Of a DNA stretch of 64,000 bases, positions 1 to 12,055 are shown one piece after another. Where the stretch lies: NCBI RefSeq assembly GCF_028009165.1, contig NW_026611618.1, positions 1,240,001-1,304,000 on the forward strand. The letters run 5' to 3'. The position numbers and the translations under genes are program-made. The notes beneath the pieces were generated by a model. The model was given only the letters and a program-made list of their open reading frames with translations. It had not been told where the DNA came from and did no database searches. The stretch is from Akanthomyces muscarius. Lineage: Eukaryota > Ascomycota > Sordariomycetes > Hypocreales > Cordycipitaceae. Positions within the stretch are counted from its first letter, which is position 1. The number at the start of each line of letters is the position of its first letter.

Positions 1-1021
1 GCGACACTCCACCATGTACGGTTCGCCCCAGCAGGGTTACTTTCCCTATACACGCGGAAGGCAGTATCATCTTGGCCCTCCACCAAAAAGTATCTTCTCT
101 TGTCGCCATCGGAACCCCAGGGCTGAACGGCGCGAGGTTGGTTCAAATCGTCTTCGTGTCGGTTCTGCTTGTAGGCTTGGTTTATGACGCTCTTGACGCT
201 GTCGGAGGAAGACATGGTCCATAGAATTAATGTTCGCAGGAGTGTAAGCTATAAAACAAGTATCGTTAGTACCTATAAAGTTGGTTCATATTTGCTTCGG
301 CGGCGCGTACTCTCTCCGTAGGATTCATGGTGTTGAAACCACCGCCACCAGATAAGGGGCTCTTGTCCTCCCACGATGCGGGCCATTGGCCCTTGTGCGA
401 CGCAATCGCGTCCTCTAGCGCTCTGTTGTAATGCCCAGGTCTGTGATAAAAAGTCAGTGTTATAATCGAGTGGATAGCGATCGCGTCTGGTCATACTTGA
501 CATCCTGTTTGCGATTCAGTAACAGTCCCAGCAGCGCGCACAGAAAGTGTTCTGCGCGGTCTCCTGGGATGGGCTCGACCACATCGCGCTCCAGCTCCTG
601 AGGACCGAAGTTCGCGAGTGATTTGGGCAGCGCATCGACAAATCGGCTTCTGAACATGACAATGAACTGTTCCGGTTAGCATGAGCCCCTGCTGGCTGCG
701 GTGGCCAAGTTCGCATCCAGTGGGTTACAGCCCGTACCGCGCGCAAGCGCAAGCAGGATGCAGAGCTCGAAAAGCAGAAGTACGTACAGCAATATCAGGG
801 TTATCGGCGAGGACATATTCGTGAGGGGGCGACGGCGATCTTTTTCTCGGCGGAGGCGATGGCGACCTAGGCGATTGCTCTGATACCTTGGAGAAGAAGT
901 TCAGAATCCCGCCCTTCTTGGGCGCTCCGCTGTCGGGGCCAGCATCAAGTTCGTCATCGGATGGAACCGGTGAAAGTGAGGAGAGCGATGAGAGATCTGA
1001 CGAATCATTGTCGGAAGCCAT
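1..1021 (-). CDS. DDT/WHIM-domain chromatin protein, C-terminus cut by the window edge
   Basis: Partial gene read as complement(join(<1..248, 311..440, 497..666, 788..1021)); all exon phases agree and the introns are 56-121 nt. The N-terminus is Ser/Asp-rich and disordered (starting MASDNDSSDLSSLSSLSPVP) with a basic SPSPPPRKRSPSPPHEY stretch. A DDT-like helical block follows (FIVMFRSRFVDALPKSL, then ALLGLLLNRK), then a WHIM-like block (NPTERLTLLRTLILW) and a WSD-like segment (PWGSDGDKRRYFLVEGQDD) at the left edge. DDT, WHIM and WSD modules are known from ISWI-associated remodelling subunits, where they contact linker DNA and the ATPase. The order seen here fits fungal WSTF/Itc1-like nuclear proteins. 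The family assignment is by recall of the conserved segments, and the specific complex is not determined. Its start faces away from the downstream ribosomal protein gene. Confidence 0.75.
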
Positions 1022-2019
1022 TTTGCAAGCTTCGGTGTCTTCCTTCTATAGTGTTTGGTGTTGCAGGAGGCAAGGAGTGCAGAGTTCCAGATGTGAGGCG
1101 TGGCATGCGACTAAAAGTAACCGCGTCGAGGGGACCCGCGAAATCCAACGCGCCAGCGCTCATAGGCCAATCTGCCCGGTTGCCATTGCCGCTGCAGTAA
1201 TACGCTACTACAATTTTCACAGAGCAATCCGCTGATTTGACAGGCAATTTCATCCCAAGTGTTAAATATAAGTCATCCTTCATCCTCATCACTTTGCAAA
1301 GCTCAATGGCCCTGCAACTGTCGCATAGAGCGGATTTCAAGAGGACTATGAGGTGGACGCGTCACAATTGATCTAATTGTACGCTGGAGCAACGTGCATG
1401 TTGCTAAACACCGCGTCCCTGCTTCAATTTGCAGAGGTCGAGAAATGTTGCGGTGCACGAGGCGGCTTCAACGACCACGATGCTTCGTCCTATGACAATT
1501 CAAGAGAGCTTAGAGAAGGGGGCGGCAGACATAATTCGCTATAGGAGGAGGGAATTGTAACAGTGTCCAGCAATGAGAATGATTGGCAGAACCAGGCTCG
1601 CATTTGAACCTTTAAAACAATGAGACCTGCTCAGAGGCAAGTTCCCGCGCATGTCAGTCAGCGGAACACTTTACGCGTGCTCTCCAAGGCGTAGATGGCC
1701 TTGCTTGCACGTGACGGTCGGAAGCACTAGCCACAAACACTACTATTTAGCCACATGTGAGAAATCCACATGCAGAGGGAGAAATTTTGGCGCAACATAT
1801 CCCAGCGTCCCACCGGGGTCACGTGGTAAGGGCTGCTCATTTGCGGTGGACAGGGCCCGCACACAAAAATTATGTCGCCCCAAGCGAACGCCAGGGCTTC
1901 CCGTTAAACAACCAAGCGGCAAGAGATAGGTAATTGGCCTCCCAAACCCACGCATCTCGACGACTCGCCACTAACAACAATTACTCGGATAGATACTCTT
2001 CGAGTAACAACGAGTCGCC
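1022..2019. promoter_or_regulatory. Divergent intergenic region between the DDT gene and the uL2 gene
   Basis: About 1 kb separates two genes transcribed away from each other, so both promoters must lie here. The open frames present are short, lack family resemblance and overlap each other on both strands; I see no gene. A short A/T-rich stretch lies around 1608-1625. No specific ribosomal-protein promoter element could be identified with confidence. Confidence 0.4.
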
Positions 2020-3051
2020 ATGGGTAGAGTTATTCGCAACCAGCGCAAGGGCCGTGGCTCCATCTTCAGTCAGTCCCCCCGAGAACCGAAATTTTCGACG
2101 GCGGCTTCGAACAGGTCGACGATCGGCGGAATGTGTGTTTTCGACAAGTACTAACCGTTGGGAATAGCGGCCAACACGCGCCTGAACAAGAACCCCGCCA
2201 AGTTCCGCACGCTCGACTACGCTGAGCGCCATGGATACGTCCGTGGTGTAGTCAAGGACATCATCCACGACGCTGGTTAGTGAAACCCGGGAACAATCAA
2301 CGACGAAGGACGAACAAGACGCCTCGAATCGCGCGATTGGAACGAAAGGAACGTGGAATAAGGAAGCTGACACAGGTTGATTCGCAGGTCGCGGTGCTCC
2401 CCTCGCCAAGGTCACTTTCCGTCACCCGTACAAGTACAAGCAGGTCTCCGAGACCTTCATCGCCAACGAGGGCATGTACACCGGCCAGTTCATCTACGCC
2501 GGCAAGAAGGCCGCCCTTACCGTCGGCAACGTCCTCCCTCTCGGTGAGATGCCTGAGGGTACCGTCGTCTCCAACGTCGAGGAGAAGATCGGTGACCGTG
2601 GTACTCTCGGCCGCACCTCCGGTGGCTACATCACCGTCGTTGGCCACAACCCCGATGAGGGCAAGACCCGTATCAAGCTCCCCTCTGGTGCCAAGAAGGT
2701 CGTCCACTCCAGCTCGCGTGGCATGATCGGTATCGTCGCTGGTGGTGGCCGTACCGACAAGCCCCTCCTCAAGGCTTCGCGCGCCAAGCACAAGTTCGCC
2801 GTCAAGCGCAACAGCTGGCCCAAGACTCGTGGTGTTGCCATGAACCCTGTTGACCATCCTCACGGTGGTGTACGTACAACTCAAATATGCGTGGGCGCGA
2901 AGTGTGATGCTAACAATCGTAACAGGGTAACCATCAACATATTGGTAAGGCTTCTACCATCTCCCGATACGCCGCCCAGGGTCAAAAGGCCGGTCTTATT
3001 GCCGCCCGCAGAACAGGTCTGCTGCGCGGTACCCAGAAGACGAAGGAGTAA
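2020..3051 (+). CDS. RPL2: 60S ribosomal protein uL2 (L2/L8)
   Basis: Join(2020..2068, 2168..2275, 2388..2869, 2926..3051) gives 254 residues, the normal size for eukaryotic uL2. The start [13 protein letters not shown], the central [10 protein letters not shown] segment and the near-invariant [13 protein letters not shown] motif (split by intron 3) are all present. That motif lies by the peptidyl-transferase centre of the large subunit. The product is a cytosolic rRNA-binding protein. Three introns interrupt the gene, the first after only 49 coding bases, a common pattern in fungal ribosomal protein genes. Intron 3 carries a textbook GCTAAC branch site 11 nt before its acceptor. Codon use is strongly biased to C-ending codons, as expected for a highly expressed gene. 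Identification is firm. Confidence 0.97.
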
Positions 3052-3790
3052 GGCAGGGCGATGTCTGGATTTCATGGTCTCATTGGGATGGTGTTCTAGT
3101 GGCGTGCTTACATCTATGGATGGTACTGCTGAAGGAAGTAGTATGGTAGAACCAAAAGCAAGTACAATGGATGACATTTTAGCGCACTTCCAAAAAAAAT
3201 TCTTTACTTTGTTCTACCTATTCGCCCGGAAAGCGTGGCGACAGGAGACAGTGAATATGGGGGACATGAGAACTGCAGGGCCGATTCTGCAAGTTCTATT
3301 TGGAGTACTCGAGAACGGAAATACGAGTTGAATGACACGATATATTTGACGTTACAGACATGGCAGAGACAGTATTCTATGTGCAAATCATTGTGTACTA
3401 GAAACGGCTTCTGCACTATATGCAGCAATTGAACCAGAGCCGGCTCCTTGGAGCTGAAGTAGTATTCAACCAGCTGGTTTCTTTGTATCCTGGCCCAGAA
3501 AAGGCCAACAGGTAGCTGGTATACCAAGTACGCTTCACAGAGCAGAGTCCCAGCCTCTGTCAAGATGTTTAGCTCGGGCCTGAAAATTTCCACTTACCCT
3601 ACGTTGCAGGTACGTACCAGACAAGCTCAAAAAAATGTACCTTCAGGCGGCGCCAGCCCAGCCAGGTACCCGTTCCGCCAGGATATGACCCCGCCATAGC
3701 TTTTCATAAAATCTCCCCTCTGCCCCTCCTTGAATCTTGAACCTCCCGAACCCAACAACCACCCGAAACCACCAAATTGATCATATAAAA
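3052..3790. other. Intergenic region: uL2 terminator side and adenosine kinase promoter
   Basis: The two flanking genes point the same way. The last 100 bases before the kinase start are C-rich (CCACCCGAAACCACC type), followed by TCATATAAAA directly before the ATG, which fits a fungal 5' leader. No coding sequence is supported. Confidence 0.4.
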
Positions 3791-5288
3791 ATGGCTCCCG
3801 TCAAGGAATACTCTCTTCTCTGTCTGGAGAACCCTCTCCTCGGTATGTAATCCAAGTTTTGTCTGCTTTTCGGCTTCCGACAGCACAGAAGCATCAAAAT
3901 CATTTGCGCCAAAAAAAAAAGCCCGCGGGGTATTAAAACCCCCTTCTTAAAAACAAGGGCCTCCCTCCGCCACAACGGTTTATTCTTGAACCTGGGGCAT
4001 TTGGTTTACTAACGCTACCTCTCTGCAGACATCCAGGCCGTCGGTAACCAGGAGCTCCTCGACAAGTACGAGCTCAAGGCCAACGACGCCATCCTGGCCG
4101 AGGAGAAGCACGTCCCGCTCTACGAGGACCTCCTCAACAACTACGAGGCCAAGCTGATCGCCGGCGGCGCCGCCCAGAACAGCGCCCGCGGCGCCCAGTA
4201 CATCCTCCCCTCCAACAGCGTCGTCTATCTTGGCGGCGTCGGCGATGACAAGTACGCCGCCACCCTTCACGATGCCGTCAAGGCCGCCGGCCTTCGTGTC
4301 GAGTACCGCGTCGACCCCAAGCAGCCCACCGGCCGCTGCGGCGCCATTATCACCGGCCACAACCGCTCTCTCTGCACCGACCTCGGCGCCGCCAACCACT
4401 ACGACCTCGACCACCTGAAGAAGCCCGAGATCTGGGCCCTTGCCGAGAACGCCGATATCTTCTACATTGGTGGCTTCCACTTCACCGGTATGTCTCTCAT
4501 ATATCTCTCTCCCTTGAATTTCTAATATGGTAGTTGTATCATCATACTGACCGCTTGCACTCCAGTCTGCCCTCCTGCCATCATGGAGCTCGCCAAGAAT
4601 GCGGCCGAGAAGAACAAGATCTTTGTTCTGTCCCTCTCCGCTCCCTTCATCCCCCAGTTCTTCAAGGAGCCCGTCGACGCCAGCGCCCCCTACTGGGACT
4701 ACGTCATCGGCAACGAGACCGAGGCTGCCGCGTACGCCGAGTCGCACGACCTCGCCTCCAAGGAGCCCAAGGACGTCGTCAAGCACCTGGCCAACCTCCC
4801 CAAGGAGAACGGCAAGCGCAAGCGTGTTGCCATCATCACCCAGGGCACCGAGCCCACCCTCGTCGCCATTCAGGGCGAGGATGCCGTCAAGGAGTTCCCT
4901 GTCCACGCCATTGACCCTTCTAAGATCACCGACACCAACGGTGCTGGCGACGCCTTTGCTGGCGGTCTCCTCGCTGGTATCGTCGAGGGCAAGTCTCTCG
5001 AGGAGTCTATTGACATGGGCCAGTGGCTCGCTCGCCTGAGCATCCAGGAGCTTGGACCTTCGTAAGTCTACCCTTTTTCTCTGTTCACTTTGCATTTTGA
5101 AAAGCACATTGCTTGATATAAATTGGCTTTTCATCTTCATTTCAAGTCATAATATGTCATCTATGCGTCTTGCGTCAGAATTATCGGCCCAACCCTAGCA
5201 ATCCCCTTCTTCTACACAAGAGTGCTAATCGACTTTTCCCTCATCCCACAGGTATCCTTTCCCCAAGCAGACCTACAAGTCGTCCTAA
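3791..5288 (+). CDS. ADO1: Adenosine kinase (PfkB family)
   Basis: Join(3791..3842, 4029..4487, 4566..5061, 5252..5288) encodes 347 residues, the usual length. The enzyme phosphorylates adenosine to AMP with ATP, which salvages purines and clears the adenosine released by S-adenosylhomocysteine hydrolysis. The N-terminal ENPLLDI segment, the IAGGAAQNSARGAQ substrate-lid region and the C-terminal PfkB signature DTNGAGDAFAGGLLAG are visible. In that signature the aspartate of GAGD is the catalytic base known for the family. The last exon is only 37 bases (ending YPFPKQTYKSS) and follows a 190-nt intron with a GTGCTAATC branch site. The coding sequence is very GC-rich at third positions, suggesting high expression. 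The identification is secure. Confidence 0.96.
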
Positions 5289-5680
5289 GCGTAGATAATC
5301 GGCACCTCTTCGTGGCCGCCTTTGGATATGGTCACGGTGAGCGTGAGCATGCTCGCGCGAAGGGGCAAAACATTCGCTTGGCGTTGCGGTTAAGTGTCAT
5401 TTCTTGATTTGTGGGAAACGGGTTTCAACAACGGCGTTTTGCATCCATGGAGCGTGCTCCCATCATAGCACGCTTTCGCAGGGGGAAAGTTTTTCGGGAT
5501 CCTCCACGATCCGTCAAAAATACGTGCATCATTTTTATATAGAACGTTTTCTTCGTTTCTCATAGAGAGCAAAGCAGTTGCTTCTTAGATGAACAATCAC
5601 GCATCTTGTCGCAAAGAGAGTGCTGCTGGCCAGTCTGGTGACGATGGTAAAAATGTATGTTGCTAAGGAGCAATGTTGCC
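5289..5680. other. Convergent 3' region between ADO1 and the EST1-like gene
   Basis: Both neighbouring genes end here, so the stretch should contain two opposed 3' UTRs. It is unremarkable sequence with no supported gene. Confidence 0.4.
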
Positions 5681-8600
5681 TCATTTTCTGCCTTCGTATG
5701 CAGCGCGAAGAACGGCTTCATCGTAGGAAGACGTCGTATTGTCCGCCTGGAAGAGTCTTTGCATAGACTGGGGTTGCTGCTGTTGCTGCTGAAAAGCATG
5801 TTGCTCCCTGAACGCTCCGCCATATGTCTGGCCCAGGCCACCGCCGACATTATAGCTCGCTACCGCTGCGCCGGGCGTGCCGTGATACACGCTGCTTGGG
5901 TGAGAAAACTGCGACAGGCTGCCGGCCGAGGACGAATGCGGCACCGTCTCAGGTGCGCGCAAGCCAGGCGGCGCGCTCAGTCCGCTGTGGCGGTTTCCGC
6001 TGCCGCTGCCGCCCTTGTTCTCACCCCAGTGGCTAAAAGGCGAGGTGCGCGCTCCGGGAGGAGTGCTCGTCGACGGCGGTCGGCCACCTGCCGCCGCAAA
6101 CGTCTGGAGGAGTGCAGCGCGGTGTGCGTGCTCGGCCGTGGAGCCACCGCTGAGGTTGATACCCATTTCGGCGGCACGAATGTTGCCATGGCTGTGCACA
6201 CGGGGAAAGTGACCGTCGGCGGGTACATCGGCACGGCTTGGCGTCGAGGGGACGGAAAAGGGATCGTCAAACTTGCCCAGGGGTAAGCCTGGAGTGATGG
6301 GCGACATGCCTGTGGCAGAAAGAGGCGAATTGTCGCCGCGGATGGGCTTCGGCGTATTGAACCACTCCCATGGCAGAGGCTCAAACTTGCCCGAGGGAAT
6401 AGACCGCGTCGGGCTTGGATCCACGTGGCGTTGATGTGCGTTGAGCAACTCCCTGGCGAAATTGTGCTCAGCCGTGTATGACGAAGGGCCATCAGACTCT
6501 TCCATGCCTGACTGCGGCTGCGGTGAAGGAGGCTTCAAGAAAGGCGCAAGCATATTAATGACTGTGCTTTCTGCATCGCCAACTTCACCATCCTGATTAG
6601 CCGGTGCTGGTGGGTTTGCGAGAGATTTTGACGGCGCTGAGGCAATTTCAGGCTTTTTGCCGTTTGATATCTTCGGGCTGTCTTGGCGTTCTTGGATATG
6701 TGTCTGCACTGAGCGACGTTTCTGTACGTTGATGGTGGCCGGCGCCGCTGCTGGTTCTTTTGGTGGTACCGCTGGTACTTCCGCCAGTGGTTCTGGCGTG
6801 GGCTGAGAAGCTTGATACTCAAAGAGGAGCCAGCCTTCAATTACACGGCATGACAGAGGTACAGTCGAGTCCTCGGCAAGGAAATAGGCGCATCGTAGAA
6901 TGTCGAGAATCCGCGACATATTTTCCATGTGCGGGCTCAGTCGCTGTTCAGGCGAGTAGAGATGGGGCTTAGCTTTGCCATTATGCCCGCAGAACGAGCG
7001 ACATGGCTCGGGGACGGTGCTCTCACTGAGTGGCTGAAAGCCAAGAATGTCGAGATCTTCGGGTAGTAAGTAAGGGCACGATACCATGTTGTCCTTGTTG
7101 TACGATTCCGCGCACAAGAGGGTAAAAACTCGGGCAAGAGTGCCCATCATGGCGCCGGTGAGAGACCCTTCAGCAGTTGCAGCAGCTTGTGCGGAGAGTT
7201 CTTGGCGTGATACTGCAACCCACATTGAGTAGATTCGTAGAGCAGGAAGCAATGATTCTGCGACTTCCGGGCCCTTTTCGTTTTCGTCGTCAGCAAGGTC
7301 GTCTGCTTTGGACATGCTTTCCTTAAGGTTTGCCTCCAAAACAGCTGCGAAAGTCGCAAGAAACTTGACATTAAAGTTGGAGATGTACTGATAAAACTGT
7401 AACGAGGTGGCATTCTTGTTTTCTGCTGTATGTTAGCCTGCCTTTCGTGGTAGCCATGGAGTTGGGCTCAGGCGCTATACTGACCGGAACACTTCAATGC
7501 AGCTATGTACTGCGCAGCAATGTTGATGAAGCTCATCTTCAGAATAATATCGCGACTGGTCCCAGTTGTTGCAGCCATCTCAAGTCGATGAATGACTTCA
7601 CGCTCAAGCTCTTTATACTGCGGTGCCGCCTCCCCCTTGTAGAATAGGGCATGCAGGCGGACAAACCACATGATGAAGGCATCTCCGGGGCCGGAGGAAG
7701 CATGTTTGGATTTGTTGGAGCTGGGCTGTTGAAGGGATTTGAATTCCATTTCCAAGTTGGAGTTGGCATTAGGATGAGGAAACTTAATTGCCCATGCGCG
7801 GTAAAAGTGGTAGACGCCATCAAGGTGACTGCCCTGGTCGAGGCTCACGATACCCATCTGATGAAAAGCAAAACCAGACTTGGGCAAGAGGTGTTGAGCA
7901 AGCGTGTAGTAGGTCAAGGCCATGTCGTAACCGGAGTTCTTGTGCTTTGCCTGTACTCTATAACGGGCCAGGTCGCCAAGTCGGATCAGTGTCGAATGGC
8001 AGGACCTGAGCACTTTTGCATTGAGCTCTGAAGGAACGGGGCTGATGAGGTCGCTGGCTGTCATTTGCTCGATCTCTATGCCCCTGGCAACGCGTTTGAG
8101 CTCGGGGATATCATATCGTGCGGACAGTCGTTGGATATAGCCCTGGTAGAACTTTTGCGCGATGCGCAGAAAGTTGCTATAGAGCTTTTCCGTTTTCCGG
8201 CGCTCGACGGCCTGGGACGAAGACTTCAGCCTGCCAAGAATGCGGCGATATTCGGAATTGATGGATGTATGCAAATTCCATAGAATCTCTTCAGTGTTTT
8301 CGTTGACTGCATACTCAAAGTCGAGAAAGACGGTCTGCACGCAGGCAAGACGAAATCTAGTGTAGGGTTAGCAAACGGGCAAGTGGCGCCACTTGGCGAT
8401 GGCGCGAGGCAGGCTACACACTTTTCGAGAGTACCATCGGCGGCTTCGAGCTGGGGAATGTCGACAGATGATGTAGTGTTTTTTATCTTTTCCAACTGCT
8501 TCAGCAGATGTTTCCGCAGCTTCAGGGCGTTACTATATGGGTGGATCGCAAAGTCAGCACCTGGAGGGGCATCGCATCATATGGTCGCACGGTCCATGCG

Positions 8601-8709
8601 GCGCAAAGCAGAGTCGCGATATAAGCGCAGCAATGTTGCAGCCGCATTCGGAGGCAGGGGATAGTACTCACTGCCATGCTTGGCTCGCCTGAGGCGCAGT
8701 TGAAGCCAT
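5681..8709 (-). CDS. EST1/EBS1/SMG7-type protein (nonsense-mediated decay or telomere factor)
   Basis: Complement(join(5681..7422, 7485..8356, 8422..8532, 8672..8709)) gives 920 residues. The N-terminal half carries the EST1-type 14-3-3-like fold (residues about 50-150, including FLDFEYAVNENTEEILWNLH). It is followed by the TPR-like EST1 DNA/RNA-binding region with the conserved LGDLARYR and YYTLAQHLLPKSGFAFHQMG segments. The C-terminal 350 residues are disordered, Pro/Ser-rich, and hold a short polyglutamine tract. In animals and yeast such proteins bind phosphorylated UPF1 in nonsense-mediated decay (SMG5/6/7, Ebs1) or telomerase RNA (Est1). No PIN nuclease domain is visible, which argues for an SMG7/Ebs1-like rather than an SMG6-like role. 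The 38-base first exon and its start (MASTAPQASQAW) are inferred from splice phase; the rest is well supported. Confidence 0.88.
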
Positions 8710-9971
8710 GGCTCCGTCGTCGACGGTGCCGCAGGCGGGCACAGTGGCCGTGACCGTGACCGGGAGGAGCGTCGACTGCGTAGAGCGAAGGGCACAGTTG
8801 GCCAAGCGGCGCGGCAAAGAAGGGTAAGAGGGGGTAATCTGGTCAGCTGCTTTGTCGACTCATGCTATCTGGACGTTAAAATAGGGGAAGTCGGGCTGCC
8901 CATAGTCTAATGTTCGCGGTCGGGACGTGGTCGCGGCGGCTTGCTTCCCGGGGGGGTGATCGAGAAGTCTGGACGGTGGCGGCGGCGATACAAGACGACA
9001 GCATTTGGCGAGGAGGACCAGCGGCAGATGGAAAGAAGCTAACAAACATGCAAGAAAGAAACGCAATATGCGCGCCTTGGTCTCACGGCAAAGCGGCAAG
9101 ACGAAGCAGAAGAAAGGGAGAGAAGCAATGGTGACCTGTCGGATGAGGCCAATGTGAAGAGCAGGACGGGGGTTCGGCGAACGGGGGGGGACCCCTCCAG
9201 GTTGGGCAAGGTTTTTTTTTTTTTGGCAGGCTTTTCTGGTAATTTTTTTCTTGCCATTCTCGCCCCAAGACGACAGCGCGCTTCTAGCTGAAGCAACCAC
9301 TGCAAATAAATCTGCAGCCCCGACGCACCACTAAAACCACTGGGCTGGTCTTGGCCTTTTGCGCCGGTGGTAGTAAAGAAGGCCGGAAGGCATTGACTAG
9401 CACTGGTGGGTAGCCAATATGTTTTGTGTCTAATTGTCACTCCAGCTGTTCCCGTACTGTTCAGCTGATTGCCTCTTGTAAGACTCTTGCTGTCGTGAGT
9501 CCGTCCGTACATACCAAGGTACCTACGTGGTCATTCACTGGCCTCGTAATGTCTCCGTGCAAACGCTGAGAGGCGCGGACTTGCAGGATGCATGGCGCCT
9601 TACCTGCGCGGCGACCCTGTACAACGTTGACACATTGGTTTTCCATACCTACCTGCCTACGTACCTAAGGTAGGTATGCAAGCCGCATTCCGGATAGGCT
9701 TGCTGCTGTTCTTGGTCTGCGTACAAGCGCATCACGGCCACCCAACGACGGAGCCCACCAAATAAGAACTGCTCTAGCTCCACTGGGAAAGAAAATATTG
9801 GCAAGCTGCCAGCCCATAGTCTTCATCACTTCCGTCTTCTGTACATCTAATATACGTCAGTTTTTTAGATCGAAAAGATCAGCTGCTAGACGTAGTGCAA
9901 CCTCGCCAAACCCCGCGCATCTGCACGTATCGATATTCTCCACTAATACATCACAACACACGGATACAAGC
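8710..9971. promoter_or_regulatory. Divergent promoter region between the EST1-like and ZNF511-like genes
   Basis: About 1.26 kb. It contains a C/G-rich run followed by a T tract near 9186-9224 and a cluster of TACCTA/TAGGTA palindromic words at 9518-9526 and 9645-9678 (see the separate entry). No gene is supported; the frame extending left of the zinc-finger gene begins with TTG and is probably 5' leader. Confidence 0.45.
9645..9678. repeat. TACCTA/TAGGTA palindromic cluster upstream of the ZNF511-like gene
   Basis: Two TACCTA words and one CCTACGTACC lead into CCTAAGGTAGGTA, making an imperfect inverted repeat about 300 bases upstream of the zinc-finger start. The same words recur near 11838, 25203, 25359 and 34110, always between genes. 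Confidence 0.6.
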
Positions 9972-10840
9972 ATGAAGCGTTCGCGAGAGCCCGAACAGGA
10001 TATAAACCCTGCATCCCCCATCAATTCCGACGCAGACATGTCTCCCTCTGGTCCTCAGCACACTGCCAAATACACAGAACTCGACCCGGTCGTGGTAGAC
10101 TCTGACAACGACAGCAGCTCGCCGTTTCCTGCAGTACACATACTCTGCTCCTTACCGCCTCACGCCGAGATGGCCTTTGACTCCTACACCGCATACGAGA
10201 CACACTACAGCAGCTTCCACACAAATCGCTGCATGGCATGCCGCAGAAACTTTCCCAGCCAGCACCTTCTCGGCGTCCACATTGAAGAGACCCATGATCC
10301 CATCGTTAAAGTGAAGCGGGAGCAGGGCGCCCATACTGTACGATCTCAACCCTCCTCAACTGAAACTATACAAGGCTAATCAAGGGGTATGAACAGTACT
10401 CTTGCTTCGTCGAGGGCTGCGAAAGAAAATGCCTGACCCACCAGAAGCGCCGGATGCACATGATTGACAAGCACATGTATCCGAAGAATTTCTTCTTTGC
10501 CGTGACGCGGGAGGGCATCGACGGGCGTAGGTCTATGCTCGTGGATGGCGGTGCCGGTGCCGGAGGCAGTAGACACCAGCGACGCCGCTCCTCTACGGCG
10601 TCGCTGACCAAAGAGGCGAGGCGGCGAGCGACCACGCTGGAAAGACAGGCTGCGGGCGCGGGAGAGCAGGCTTCTTCCCCCGAACATGAGGCGGACAACG
10701 TGGGCCAGAGGCAGGCCACCCAGGCACCCACCGTCGATGATGATGTTGACGCTATTACCGACAGCATGGCATCGATGCGGTTTGTTCCCGGGGCTATCAG
10801 GTTTGGCAACAGAAACCGACAAGGTTTTGCCAAGCGATGA
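9972..10840 (+). CDS. C2H2 zinc finger protein, ZNF511-like
   Basis: Join(9972..10337, 10397..10840) encodes 269 residues. After an acidic N-terminus there are three C2H2-like units. An atypical one starts at ILCSLPPHAEMAF, a canonical one is CMACRRNFPSQHLLGVHIEETH, and a third spans the intron (CFVEGC with HMIDKH). This arrangement, followed by PKNFFF and a charged disordered tail ending in GFAKR, matches the small eukaryotic ZNF511 family. That family's biochemical role is poorly known; a nuclear RNA-related function is plausible. The ATG at 9972 was chosen because the longer open frame upstream has only a TTG start and the MKRSREPE start is basic, as in nuclear proteins. The gene converges on BUD31 with about 300 bases between the stops. 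Confidence 0.82.
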
Positions 10841-11141
10841 GATGGGGGGGCCGGTTGTTTTTTGCATACTCACGACGTGTACGACTTACGAATTTATACA
10901 GCATTGGCGGATTCCACATTTAGTTTTTTTGGATTAGAACGTTGAAGCATCTCATTCACAGTTTATTATGATACACTCTCCTGCTCTCGTCTTCCTCTCT
11001 TTCCTGTGTTTTTGCCCTTTCCTAGTAAATCCGCTGATAACGCCATGAAAATGCAATACCCAAAGTTGTCCTCCGCTGGGCTAAATCCGGTGTGCCACGC
11101 CACGACATGTATAGAAACCAAAAGTACAAGAACGCAGCCCT
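10841..11141. other. Convergent 3' region between the ZNF511-like gene and BUD31
   Basis: About 300 A/T-richer bases between two stop codons, most likely overlapping 3' UTRs. Nothing else is seen. Confidence 0.4.
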
Positions 11142-11678
11142 TCAGTCGCCAGAAGAACAACCTCGGCATCCGCAGCTGTTGCATTCTATTTCTTTTTGGT
11201 CTTCTTTCAGCTGCGCGCGGGGCACGCGACAGATGCATGTACTGTTGAAGTTGGTCTCTTTCGTCTGGACGCAGCGAAGGCAGCATAGCTATAGAGAGAG
11301 AAAAAGTGTTAGCATGGTCACGCTGAAGGAGGGTTCCCCGATTGGGCAGGGCGAGAAAAAATATCCACGGCATACCTTTTCGTAGCCTTGCTTCTTCCAC
11401 TTGGCAATGAGCATTGCGTCCGCGTAGCCATTCTTCAGCAGCCAGTCGTACAGCTGCTTGCTGATGGCTTCCTTGTCGTAGTAGAGCTCGTAGACGTAGC
11501 GGCTGCGCTGATGCGAAATCTGGAACACCTCCCACTGCGCCTTGTACTTGGGGCCCGGCGGCGGCGGCTTGTTCTGCGCGTCTTTCATCTTGTTGGCAAA
11601 GATGAGCAGGTCGTCTTCAATGTCGCTGAAGCCCTCTGGCGGGGGCTTGCGCTTCGAGGAGTGGCGTATGGCTGGCAT
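11142..11678 (-). CDS. BUD31: Pre-mRNA-splicing factor BUD31 (G10/Cwc14)
   Basis: Complement(join(11142..11288, 11376..11678)) gives 149 residues, the family size. BUD31 is a small zinc-binding component of the activated spliceosome (Prp19-associated). The first exon has the conserved [18 protein letters not shown] helix and [12 protein letters not shown]. The second carries the zinc-ligand cysteines in [19 protein letters not shown] and the terminal [13 protein letters not shown]. The N-terminus ([17 protein letters not shown]) is typical and sets the start. Adjacent introns use GTATGC..ATAG. The assignment is very secure. The start lies 377 bases from the divergent complex I gene. Confidence 0.97.
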
Positions 11679-12055
11679 CTTGGCTTGTGCGCTTTTTTTC
11701 CTTGTGAATCTTCCTCGTCGTGTATGCTCCGTGGTGTTGTAGCTGAAAAGGAGTGGTCGACTCGGCGCAGTCGGGCGGGTGGCAACGAAACAAAAAAAAA
11801 ATGTTGCTTTGGTATCAATCGCGGGCCTGTAGATTTAGGTGCCTACCTAGCTACAGGCAGATCGATACCGCAGAGGTCGGCAGAGGGGCAGCAAAAGTGT
11901 GGCGCGCGCCGTTGCCTTTGCTGTGGCGTAGTCGCTACACGTGACCTGCAGCCATTCTGGCGATGCGGGTGGCAGCCGAAGCTAAGCAACCTCATCAACC
12001 ACGCTCCGAAAGACGGTTTTTGTCAGAGCACAATTGGATCGACTCGTCGCCCGCC
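11679..12055. promoter_or_regulatory. Short divergent promoter shared by BUD31 and NDUFA6
   Basis: Only 377 bases separate two start codons in opposite directions. A TAGGTGCCTACCTAGCTAC element at 11836-11853 sits near the middle and is a copy of the palindromic word that recurs in other promoters of this window. No coding sequence. Confidence 0.5.

Noticed and set aside
9798..9971. 58-residue extension of the ZNF511-like protein
   Set aside because: It starts with TTG; the ATG at 9972 gives a family-like N-terminus.
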